From contig NZ_JBQDYF010000012.1 of assembly GCF_052044135.1 (NCBI RefSeq), positions 57,156-121,155 of the forward strand: 64,000 nt of DNA. Reading direction: 5' to 3'. Below are positions 46,891 through 53,882 of the stretch, piece by piece. Under the pieces are notes generated by a model. It ran no database searches and was not told the origin of the DNA. It saw only the letters and a list, made by a program, of their open reading frames with translations. The DNA is from Salinisphaera sp052044135 (lineage in GTDB: Bacteria > Pseudomonadota > Gammaproteobacteria > Nevskiales > Salinisphaeraceae). The position numbers and the translations under genes were made by a program. Numbering within the stretch: position 1 is the stretch's first letter; every line of letters begins with the position of its first letter.

Positions 46891-47577
46891 ATGAAAAAAG
46901 CCGCATTTATCCTGGGCGCCACCATGCTCCCCGCCGCCTCTGCCATGGCGGCGCCGAGTTTTCTGACGTCCACGACACAAACCGATGGCCCGGGTTACAC
47001 GTATCTTCAGGGCGATTACATCCCGACCGGCCACCTCGCCGGCACCGGGCACGACTTCAATGGCTTCGGCTTCCGGGGCTCTTACCAGCTGCCGTCCCAC
47101 ATAATCGTCCAGGGCGGCTACGACCGTCTGGACGTCGATCACAGCGGCGAGGACGTGAACCGCGCGTTCTTCGGCGTGGGTGCCCAGGGCTTCTACGACT
47201 ACGGCGGCCGCAAGGGCACGGGTATCGGCTACTACGGCACCGTGAACTACGAGCGCCTGGGTCTTTACAACACCGTCGGCACGCGGGATGTCACCGGCAC
47301 GGGCTTCGGCCTCACGGCCGGGTTGCGCTGGATGGTCGCCCCGCAGGTCGAGATCAATCCGCACGCGACTTATGTCGACTACGGCGAACTGTCCGGTGAC
47401 GGCGTGGACTACGGCAAGCCGGATGGCTTCAAGTATGGCGTGCAACTGGTCGGTTACCTCGACTCGGATCAGCATTACGCCCTGACCGCGGGTTACGATC
47501 GTTCCGACCTGAACATCGGCTCGAACAACCAGGACTTCCACAACGAAGTCAATGTCGGCGCGCGCTACACCTTCTAG
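46891..47577 (+). CDS. Outer-membrane beta-barrel protein
   Basis: 228-aa protein with a signal peptide (MKKAAFILGATMLPAASAMA) and a mature part rich in alternating aromatic/Gly strands (YTYLQGDYIPTG, FNGFGFRGSYQLPSHIIVQG, KYGVQLVGYLDSDQHYALTA). It ends in VNVGARYTF, the C-terminal Phe signature used for BAM assembly. About eight strands fit an OmpA/OmpX-size barrel. No close family identified. GGAGAAAG precedes the ATG and a strong terminator follows. Low-GC promoter region and poly-C tract suggest regulated or variable expression. Confidence 0.85.
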   Translation: MKKAAFILGATMLPAASAMAAPSFLTSTTQTDGPGYTYLQGDYIPTGHLAGTGHDFNGFGFRGSYQLPSHIIVQGGYDRLDVDHSGEDVNRAFFGVGAQGFYDYGGRKGTGIGYYGTVNYERLGLYNTVGTRDVTGTGFGLTAGLRWMVAPQVEINPHATYVDYGELSGDGVDYGKPDGFKYGVQLVGYLDSDQHYALTAGYDRSDLNIGSNNQDFHNEVNVGARYTF

Positions 47578-47622
47578 GTTGTAGGCTGCACGCTCGGCCG
47601 CCGCATCCGCCTGCGACGGCCT

Positions 47623-47649
47623 AAAACACCCCGCCTCGCGGGGTGTTTT
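47623..47649. terminator. Intrinsic terminator after the beta-barrel gene
   Basis: Stem AAAACACCCCGC / GCGGGGTGTTTT with a 3-nt loop, with A- and T-runs on both sides. It isolates the barrel gene from rpmB. Confidence 0.92.
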
Positions 47650-47680
47650 CCTTATCCGGAAAAAAACTGCGCTGCGGCGG

Positions 47681-47709
47681 TTGTACGCCGATGCGTTAAA
47701 TGCTTAAAT
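47681..47709 (+). promoter_or_regulatory. Candidate rpmB promoter
   Basis: TTGTAC (47681-47686), 17-bp spacer, TTAAAT (47704-47709), about 45 bp before the rpmB ATG, which has AGGAG upstream. A moderate sigma70 match in the only AT-rich patch of this gap. Confidence 0.45.
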
Positions 47710-47754
47710 ACGCGGCTCGCCGACGCCGACTTGCGCGCGACCAGGAGATCAAGC

Positions 47755-47991
47755 ATGTCCCAGATTTGTCAGGTAACCGGCAAGAGGCCGATTACCGGTT
47801 ACAACGTTTCGCACGCCCACAACAAGACCAAGCGGCGCTTTGTGCCCAATCTGCACTGGCACCGTTTCTGGGTTGAGGCCGAGCAACGCTATGTGCGTCT
47901 TCGGGTCTCATCCAAGGGCATGCGTATCATCGATCGTCAAGGCATCGAGAGCGTGCTTGCCGATCTGCGTAAGCGTGGGGAGAAGGTTTAG
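47755..47991 (+). CDS. rpmB: 50S ribosomal protein L28
   Basis: 78-aa L28: MSQICQVTGKRPITGYNVSH, then KTKRRFVPNLHWHRFWVEAE. Ribosome-binding site AGGAG. The stop codon is TAG, whose final G is the first base of the inserted 271-bp element; without the element the codon would read TAA. Normally directly followed by rpmG. Confidence 0.98.
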   Translation: MSQICQVTGKRPITGYNVSHAHNKTKRRFVPNLHWHRFWVEAEQRYVRLRVSSKGMRIIDRQGIESVLADLRKRGEKV

Positions 47992-48261
47992 GAACCTCTG
48001 ATTCATTCGTACGCGATCGCGCCGGCTTTGCGCGCGCGTCTGGCGAGGAATGAGGAGAGAGGTTTACTTTCAGTAAATGAACGACGAATGACGCTGCTCA
48101 GACGCGCGCGCAAAGCCGGCCCGGAGGGTCTGGCCCGAGCCGCCCGCCTGCAGCGTTGCCCGTCTCGACCGTGGGTCCTGCCACGGCGCTTCGCCGGGCG
48201 CCTTGCAGACGAACGGCTCGGGACTCAGACGCGATCCGTGTACGAATAAATCAGAGGTTCC
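47991..48261. mobile_element. 271-bp MITE-like element between rpmB and rpmG
   Basis: Bounded by terminal inverted repeats of about 25-30 bp: the left end starts GGAACCTCTGATTCATTCGT and the right end, reverse-complemented, GGAACCTCTGATTTATTCGT. Inside is a perfect 22-bp inverted repeat (48021-48042 with 48099-48120), a TTTACT/AGTAAA hairpin and a CCCGAGCCG/CGGCTCGGG pair, so it folds strongly and codes for nothing recognisable. No clear target duplication. Non-autonomous transposon derivative is the best reading; family not assigned. Confidence 0.82.
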
Positions 48262-48264
48262 ATA

Positions 48265-48420
48265 ATGCGCGAAAAGATTCGCATGGTCTCGACCGCCGAC
48301 ACCGGGTTCTTCTACACCACGTACAAGAACAAGCGGAACAGTCCCGACAAGCTCGAGATGAAGAAGTACGATCCGAAGGCGCGCAAGCACGTGGTCTTCA
48401 AGGAAGCCAAGATCAAGTAA
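48265..48420 (+). CDS. rpmG: 50S ribosomal protein L33
   Basis: 51-aa L33: MREKIRMVSTADTGFFYTTY then KNKRNSPDKLEMKKYDP and KHVVFKEAKIK. Its ribosome-binding site AGAGG (48253-48257, 7 nt before ATG) lies within the right terminal repeat of the inserted element. It has no paired zinc cysteines, so it is the zinc-free form. Followed by a strong terminator. Confidence 0.97.
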   Translation: MREKIRMVSTADTGFFYTTYKNKRNSPDKLEMKKYDPKARKHVVFKEAKIK

Positions 48421-48442
48421 TCGCATCGCGATTGCTTGCAGG

Positions 48443-48468
48443 AAAAGCCGGCCGCGCGCCGGCTTTTT
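48443..48468 (+). terminator. Intrinsic terminator after rpmG
   Basis: Stem AAAAGCCGGC / GCCGGCTTTT with a 5-nt loop and T5, 22 bp after the rpmG stop. Confidence 0.92.
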
Positions 48469-48587
48469 CGTGTCCGGCCCCGGTCTTTTTCCGTGACGTA
48501 ACAGCCCGCCGGCCCGGCCCTTGGGTAGACTGGCGATCTTTGAGCCATGGCCTGTGGGTGTGCCGGCTCGCTGCTTGGCGAGGAGAC

Positions 48588-49532
48588 ATGGAAAGCGATT
48601 GGCTGTTGTCGGCGCAGGGGTTGGCGCGCGATTACGGCGGGCGGCGCGTGGTCGCCGATATTGAACTGCGGCTCGCCGCGGGCGACGTGCTCGGCGTGCT
48701 CGGGCCCAACGGCGCCGGCAAGACCACGATCCTGCGCATGCTCGCGGGCACGCTCGCACCCAGCGCGGGCCGGGTGGCGATTGCCGGCGCGGACCTGGCG
48801 GACAACCCGCGCGCGGCCAAGCGGCATCTCGGCTATCTGCCTGAACGGCCGCCCGTCTACCCCGAGCTTACGGTCGACGAATATCTGCGCTTTGCGGCCC
48901 GGCTGCATGGCATCCCGCGCGCGCGGCGCGCGGCAGCGATCGAGGCCGCCAAGATCGATTGCGGCCTGACCGATGTCGGCCGCCGGCTCATCGGCGCACT
49001 GTCGAAGGGCTATGCCCAGCGCGTGGGCCTGGCCCAGGCGATCGTGCATCGTCCGGATGTGCTTATCCTCGATGAGCCGACCGCCGGGCTCGACCCGTCA
49101 CAGCTGATCGGCGTGCGCGCGTTGATCGGCCGCTTGAGCCGGGAACACAGCGTCGTTATTTCCAGCCATATTCTGGGCGAGATCCAGGCCGTGGCCTCGC
49201 ACATCGTGATCGTCGACCGCGGCCGGCTGGCGTTGTCGGCCAGCCACGCGGAGCTGGCCGCCGATGCGAGCTGGCTGGAAATCGGCCTCGCACACGGCCC
49301 GGACGCCGCCACCCTGGGCGCCCTGCCGGATGTGGCGGACGTGCGCGAAGCCGGCGATGGCCGCTGGCTGATCCGCCCGGTCGACGGCCACGATATCCGC
49401 GCCGCCCTGGCCGAACACGCGGTGGCCCACGGTTGGGGTCTGCAGATGCTGGCCCCCCGACCGACCAGCCTGGAGGAACGCTTCATGCGCGTGATCAGTG
49501 CCGGCGACGACACCGGCAGGGCCGCGTCATGA
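48588..49532 (+). CDS. ABC transporter ATP-binding protein, GldA-like
   Basis: 314-aa ATPase. Walker A GPNGAGKT at 39-46, signature LSKGYAQRVGLAQA (KGY in place of the usual GGQ), Walker B VLILDEPTAGLDP and the switch His in ISSHILGE. The last 85 residues form the C-terminal extension typical of drug/GldA-type exporters. AGGAGAC precedes the ATG. First gene of a four-gene set (ATPase, permease, GldG-like, DUF4340). Its stop overlaps the permease start. Confidence 0.92.
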   Translation: MESDWLLSAQGLARDYGGRRVVADIELRLAAGDVLGVLGPNGAGKTTILRMLAGTLAPSAGRVAIAGADLADNPRAAKRHLGYLPERPPVYPELTVDEYLRFAARLHGIPRARRAAAIEAAKIDCGLTDVGRRLIGALSKGYAQRVGLAQAIVHRPDVLILDEPTAGLDPSQLIGVRALIGRLSREHSVVISSHILGEIQAVASHIVIVDRGRLALSASHAELAADASWLEIGLAHGPDAATLGALPDVADVREAGDGRWLIRPVDGHDIRAALAEHAVAHGWGLQMLAPRPTSLEERFMRVISAGDDTGRAAS

Positions 49533-50299
49533 GCGGCGCGATCGCGATCGCACGGCTGGAGGCGACGCGGCTGTTCGCCTCGCCGCTGGCCTGGGCGTTG
49601 CTCGGCTTCACCCAGTTGCTGGCCGGCGTGTTGTTCGTGATGTCGCTGACCGACATCTCGCTCAACCCGCAGCATCTGGATGCCTACGACGGCGTTTCCG
49701 AAGTGGTCGGCGCCGGCCTGTTCCGCTTTACCACCCTCATTCTGTTGCTGGTAGTGCCGCTGCTGACGATGCGGGCCTTCGCCGAGGAACGAAAGAACGG
49801 CACGCTGGAACTGCTGCTGGCCGCCCCGGCCTCCGCCACCGAGCTGGTGCTGGGCAAGTTCGCCGGCGTGATGGGCTACCTCACGCTGAGCGCGCTCCTG
49901 ATCGGCGCGCTCCCCGCCACATTGACCCTGTTCACACCGCTGGACTGGGGCGTGATCGCCGCCGGCCTGCTCGGCCTCTGGCTGGTGATGGGCGCGTTCG
50001 CCGCGCTCGGTCTGTTCGCCTCGGCGCTGACTCGCGAACCCACATTGGCCGCCGTGATCAGCCTGGCGGCCCTCATGCTGCTGTGGCTGATTTATGCCGT
50101 GGCCAGTATCGACTGGCATCCGAGTGTGTTCGGCGCCACGCTCGATATCGGCAGACTCGCTGGCGGTATTTCGCCCATCGGCCACGACGACACCCTGCTG
50201 CACGGGCTCGTTTCCTCGGCCGACGTGCTGTACTTCGCGATCTTCATCGTCGCCTTCCTGGCCTTGACCATCGTGCGTCTCGACGCCGAACGACGCTGA
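49529..50299 (+). CDS. ABC transporter permease, GldF-like
   Basis: 256-aa membrane protein with six hydrophobic helices (ABC-2 type). A cytoplasmic conserved segment TMRAFAEERKNGTLELLLAAP is characteristic of GldF/YfiM-like permeases. It overlaps the ATPase gene (ATGA) and is 10 bp upstream of the GldG-like gene. In Bacteroidetes the family is linked to gliding; in proteobacteria its cargo is unknown. Confidence 0.9.
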   Translation: MSGAIAIARLEATRLFASPLAWALLGFTQLLAGVLFVMSLTDISLNPQHLDAYDGVSEVVGAGLFRFTTLILLLVVPLLTMRAFAEERKNGTLELLLAAPASATELVLGKFAGVMGYLTLSALLIGALPATLTLFTPLDWGVIAAGLLGLWLVMGAFAALGLFASALTREPTLAAVISLAALMLLWLIYAVASIDWHPSVFGATLDIGRLAGGISPIGHDDTLLHGLVSSADVLYFAIFIVAFLALTIVRLDAERR

Positions 50300-50309
50300 G
50301 ACGCCGGGC

Positions 50310-51668
50310 ATGCGCGCAAGCACCTACCTGACCATGCTTCTGATCGCGCTGGTGGCCGTGGCCGCGGGCTGGCTGGCCCAGCGCTATGCCGTCACCACCG
50401 ACTGGACCGCCGGCAATCGCAACAGCCTGACCGCGGCCAGCCAGCGCGTGATCGGCGCGCTCGACGACGGCCCGATCGATTTCACCGCGTATATCTACCC
50501 CGGACCACAACGCCACGATGTGCGCCAGCAACTGGCCCGCTATACCCGGGCGTCGCCCCGCATCCACCTGCACTTCGCCGACCCGGCCCGGCATCCGACG
50601 ACTGTGCGCAGGCTCGGCATCGGCCAGGCCGGCGCCGTGGTCGTGCGGTACCACGGCCGGCAACAGACACTCACCGATTATTCGGAAGCCAGCGTGACCA
50701 ATGCGCTGCAGCGGCTGTCGCCGGGCGGCACGAAGTGGATCGTGTTCCTGACCGGCCACGGCGAGCGCGACCCGGGCGCGAAAACCACCGCCGGCTATTC
50801 CAAACTGGCCGCCGCGCTCGACAATCAGGGCCTCAAGGTCCGGCAGGTGAATCTGGTCAAGGCCGGCGCCATTCCGGACAACACCGCGGTCCTGGTGATC
50901 GCCTCGCCGCAGCACGACCTGCTGCCGGGCGAGGTCAACATGATCCGCGCCTACGTCAAGCGGGGCGGCGACCTGCTGTGGGTGGACGACCCCGGCCCGC
51001 GCTACGGCCTGACGCCGCTGGCCCAGGATCTCGGTATTCACTGGCTCACGGGCACGCTGGTCTATCCGGACTTCCGCAAGCTCGGCACCGGCAGCCCGGC
51101 CATCGCGCTAGTCGCCAACTACCCCAACACGCCGATCACCGCGAACCTTAAGCAGATTACTGTCTTCGCCTTCGCCGGCGCACTGTCGCCGCTGGCGAAC
51201 GCGTCCTGGCACTCGAAGGCATTTCTGCGCTCGCCGGCCCGCAGCTGGCTCGAAACCGGTTCGCTGGACCGCGGCAGCATCAGTTTCCAGCCCGACCAAG
51301 GCGACCGAGCCGGACCACTGACCTTCGGCATGGCGCTGAGCCGGTCGCAGCCGCCCCCCGGAAACGGCCCCCCCCGCCACGACACCGACCGCACGCATCA
51401 ACAACGCGCGGTCGTCGTCGCCGACAGCGATTTCATGGACAACGGGCACTTGCCTGAGCTGGGTAATCGCACGCTGGCACTCGCCATCCTCCAGTGGCTG
51501 GCCGGCCGTGACGCCCAGATCGCCGTCGACGTGCCCAAGGCGCCGGGCGCGCATCTGCAGATGGCGCCGGCGCGGCTTTCCACATTCTGGTGGCTGTTCG
51601 TGGTCGGCCTGCCGGGTACGTTGTTCGGGTTCGGCGTGGCGCGCTGGTGGTGGCGGCGACGCCGATGA
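50310..51668 (+). CDS. GldG-like ABC-associated periplasmic protein
   Basis: 452-aa protein with N-terminal (MLLIALVAVAAGWLAQ) and C-terminal (WWLFVVGLPGTLFGFGVARWW) membrane helices and a large periplasmic domain between (ABC-type uncharacterised transport auxiliary, GldG family). Motifs: NSLTAASQRVI, VFLTGHGERDP and GGDLLWVDDPG. A Pro/His-rich low-complexity stretch lies near residue 350. Overlaps the DUF4340 gene by 4 nt. Confidence 0.88.
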   Translation: MRASTYLTMLLIALVAVAAGWLAQRYAVTTDWTAGNRNSLTAASQRVIGALDDGPIDFTAYIYPGPQRHDVRQQLARYTRASPRIHLHFADPARHPTTVRRLGIGQAGAVVVRYHGRQQTLTDYSEASVTNALQRLSPGGTKWIVFLTGHGERDPGAKTTAGYSKLAAALDNQGLKVRQVNLVKAGAIPDNTAVLVIASPQHDLLPGEVNMIRAYVKRGGDLLWVDDPGPRYGLTPLAQDLGIHWLTGTLVYPDFRKLGTGSPAIALVANYPNTPITANLKQITVFAFAGALSPLANASWHSKAFLRSPARSWLETGSLDRGSISFQPDQGDRAGPLTFGMALSRSQPPPGNGPPRHDTDRTHQQRAVVVADSDFMDNGHLPELGNRTLALAILQWLAGRDAQIAVDVPKAPGAHLQMAPARLSTFWWLFVVGLPGTLFGFGVARWWWRRRR

Positions 51669-52528
51669 GGAGACGGCTCGTCCTGATCGCGACCCTGCTG
51701 CTGGCGCTGGCGGGCCTCGCCGCTGCGTTGTGGTGGTCCTACCGGGCGCCGCCCGGCCCGCACACGGCCCAACTCCCGCGCATCAGCACACTCGCACCGG
51801 CCCGGGTCACCCGCATCCGCGTCCGCCACGGCAGCGACCTGGTCATGCTCCAGCGCAATGGCCCGCGGGCCCCCTGGCATCTCACCGCTCCGGTCGACGC
51901 GCCGGTCGACCGGCTGCATCGACAGGCCGTACTGTCGTTGCTCGGCCGGCGTGCCCGGCATCGCTATGCGCCCGATGCCATCGACCAAGCGACCACCGGC
52001 CTGAAGAACCCGGCGCTGGTGGTCCAGTTCAATCGGCAGGCACCCATCGATATCGGCGGACGCGGCCCCAGCCCGGACAGCCGCTATGTCCGCACGCCGC
52101 ACGATCTGCTGATCGCGGCCCTGCCGGATCTGTCCGGTCTGCAGTGGGGCTGGACGCACTGGATCTCGCCGGCGCTGGTGCCGCCACATCGACAACTCAA
52201 GAAACTGGTGTTGCCGCATTTCACGCTGAATCGCGACACGCATGGCGATTGGCACGCCCAACCGGCCGGTCAGCGCAGCGCGGCGGCCGTCGCGGCGACG
52301 CGGCAGGCCTGGCAGCGCGCCCGGGCGCTGACCGTCGTGCCGGCCAACCAAAGCCGCCAGCGCCTGGCGCGCGTCACGCTCGTGTTCGAACACGGCCCAC
52401 CGCGCCATCTCGACATCATCGAACGCCACCCCAACCTGATCCTGCGCGATCCGGCACTGGGCGTGGACTATCACCTGGCCGGCAATCGCATCGGCCCGCT
52501 GCTCGAGATCCGGCATCCCGGGCTTTGA
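51665..52528 (+). CDS. DUF4340 domain protein
   Basis: 287-aa membrane-anchored periplasmic protein: one N-terminal helix (LVLIATLLLALAGLAAALWW), then a beta-rich DUF4340 domain (VTRIRVRHGSDLVMLQRNGP, APWHLTAPVDAPVD, RYVRTPHDLLIA). DUF4340 proteins are regular companions of GldF/GldG-like transporters. Last gene of the set; followed by an inverted-repeat element. Confidence 0.87.
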   Translation: MRRRLVLIATLLLALAGLAAALWWSYRAPPGPHTAQLPRISTLAPARVTRIRVRHGSDLVMLQRNGPRAPWHLTAPVDAPVDRLHRQAVLSLLGRRARHRYAPDAIDQATTGLKNPALVVQFNRQAPIDIGGRGPSPDSRYVRTPHDLLIAALPDLSGLQWGWTHWISPALVPPHRQLKKLVLPHFTLNRDTHGDWHAQPAGQRSAAAVAATRQAWQRARALTVVPANQSRQRLARVTLVFEHGPPRHLDIIERHPNLILRDPALGVDYHLAGNRIGPLLEIRHPGL

Positions 52529-52560
52529 CGCCTTGACGCGTAGTTCCACGGGGATTTTTA

Positions 52561-52813
52561 TCCGCAGATCGACGCAGATTCACGCAGAAGGCGGTTGGGC
52601 TCGGTTGGCTTCGCCAAGCCAAGCAGGCGCCACCCAGTGCACGACGTCACTGCCTCCCGATACAATCGTGGCGAAACCACTTATGGACGTATTTTTTTAT
52701 TGCAAAAACCACGAGATAAACGCTCCGGAACTCAATTCATGACGAGTAAGGCGACACGCCCGACACCGCTCCAGGCCGACGCCGGCCAACCGCCCTCTGC
52801 GCGAATCTGCGGA
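52561..52813. repeat. 253-bp inverted-repeat element with iterated CGCAGAT motifs
   Basis: Fills most of the 444-bp gap between the DUF4340 gene and mutM. The arms 52573-52600 and 52784-52811 are inverted repeats of 28 bp with few mismatches (CGCAGATTCACGCAGAAGGC versus CGCAGATTCGCGCAGAGGGC). The left end carries three CGCAGA copies at exact 10-bp spacing (52563, 52573, 52583) and the right end two. The centre is AT-rich (T7 at about 52690) and codes for nothing recognised. MITE-like or an intergenic repeat family. The remaining 159 bp before mutM show only an AT-poor, featureless stretch. Confidence 0.7.
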
Positions 52814-52972
52814 CAGACATTTTAAAGCACCCGTCTTCCTTCCGGTTGCCGACTCGAGCGATTCCAAGTCGCCGCCCCCTGAATACGCCCCCCAATCGCG
52901 TTTGCGCTGCGCGCATTAGCGGATACGCAAGCGCATCGTGTCCGGCCATGTCGCGCATGTCAGAATATCGGC

Positions 52973-53788
52973 ATGCCCGAGCTACCCGAAGTCGAAACCA
53001 CCCGCGCGGGCGTGGAGCCGCATGTGGCCGGCCAGCGTGTGCGCACGGTGATCGTACGCCAGCCGCAGCTGCGCTGGCCGGTGTCGGCAGCGCTGGCGTG
53101 TGACCTGCCCGGCCAGACCATTCACGGCGTTCGCCGCCGCGCCAAATACCTGTTGTTCGCCGCCGATACCGGGCATGTCTGCCTGCATCTCGGCATGTCC
53201 GGCCGGCTGCGCGTGGTGCCGGCCGATACGCCGGCGCAAACGCACGATCATGTCGACATCGTGCTCGAAAGCGATATGACACTGCGCTTCAACGATGCGC
53301 GCCGTTTCGGCTCCCTGTTCTGGCTGACGGGCGACCCGCAGGCGTTCCCGCTGCTGGCAAGGCTCGGCCCCGAGCCGTTGTCGGACGATTTCGACGGCAC
53401 CTGGCTGAAGGCGCGCTCGGCCGGCCGGCGGAGCGCGGTCAAGGCCTTCATCATGGACGCGGCGGTGGTGGTCGGCGTCGGCAATATCTATGCCTCGGAA
53501 GCGCTGCACGCGGCCGGCATTCATCCACGCCGCGCGGCCGGGCGCATCGGCGCCTCGCGCTACGAGGCACTCGCCGTCGCCATCAAACGCGTGCTCGGCG
53601 AGGCGATCGCGGTGGGCGGCACGACGCTGCGCGACTACATCGGCGTGAACGGCGATACCGGCTATTTTCAGCTGTCGCTGGCCGCATACGGCCGCGAAGG
53701 CCAGCTCTGCCCCCGCGGCTGCGGGCCCATCCGGCGCGAGGTGATCGGCCAGCGCAGCACCTTCTTCTGTCCCGTCTGCCAGACCTGA
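52973..53788 (+). CDS. mutM: Formamidopyrimidine-DNA glycosylase
   Basis: 271-aa Fpg enzyme removing oxidised purines. Catalytic N-terminal Pro2/Glu3 in MPELPEVE, the helix-two-turn-helix VVGVGNIYASEALHAAGIHP, and a C-terminal zinc finger. The first finger knuckle reads CPRGC (three residues between cysteines) rather than the usual two, while the second is CPVC. Conserved neighbour of rpmG in gammaproteobacteria, here displaced by 4.5 kb of transporter and repeat. Confidence 0.96.
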   Translation: MPELPEVETTRAGVEPHVAGQRVRTVIVRQPQLRWPVSAALACDLPGQTIHGVRRRAKYLLFAADTGHVCLHLGMSGRLRVVPADTPAQTHDHVDIVLESDMTLRFNDARRFGSLFWLTGDPQAFPLLARLGPEPLSDDFDGTWLKARSAGRRSAVKAFIMDAAVVVGVGNIYASEALHAAGIHPRRAAGRIGASRYEALAVAIKRVLGEAIAVGGTTLRDYIGVNGDTGYFQLSLAAYGREGQLCPRGCGPIRREVIGQRSTFFCPVCQT

Positions 53789-53882
53789 GTCGCATACACG
53801 CCCCGCCGCGTGGCACCGGAAGATGACAGGCCGCCAAGCGGCGGACTAGGCTGGGCGCTCGTTTAACGACTCCCGCGGTCTC

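Noticed and set aside
48028..48249. Small 73-codon frame inside the rpmB-rpmG element
   Set aside because: It runs through the hairpin arms of the element, has no homology pattern or ribosome-binding site, and is Arg/Leu-rich as expected from the repeat sequence.
52595..52825. Short plus-strand frames in the gap before mutM
   Set aside because: They cross the inverted repeats and the T7 tract and show no conserved protein features.
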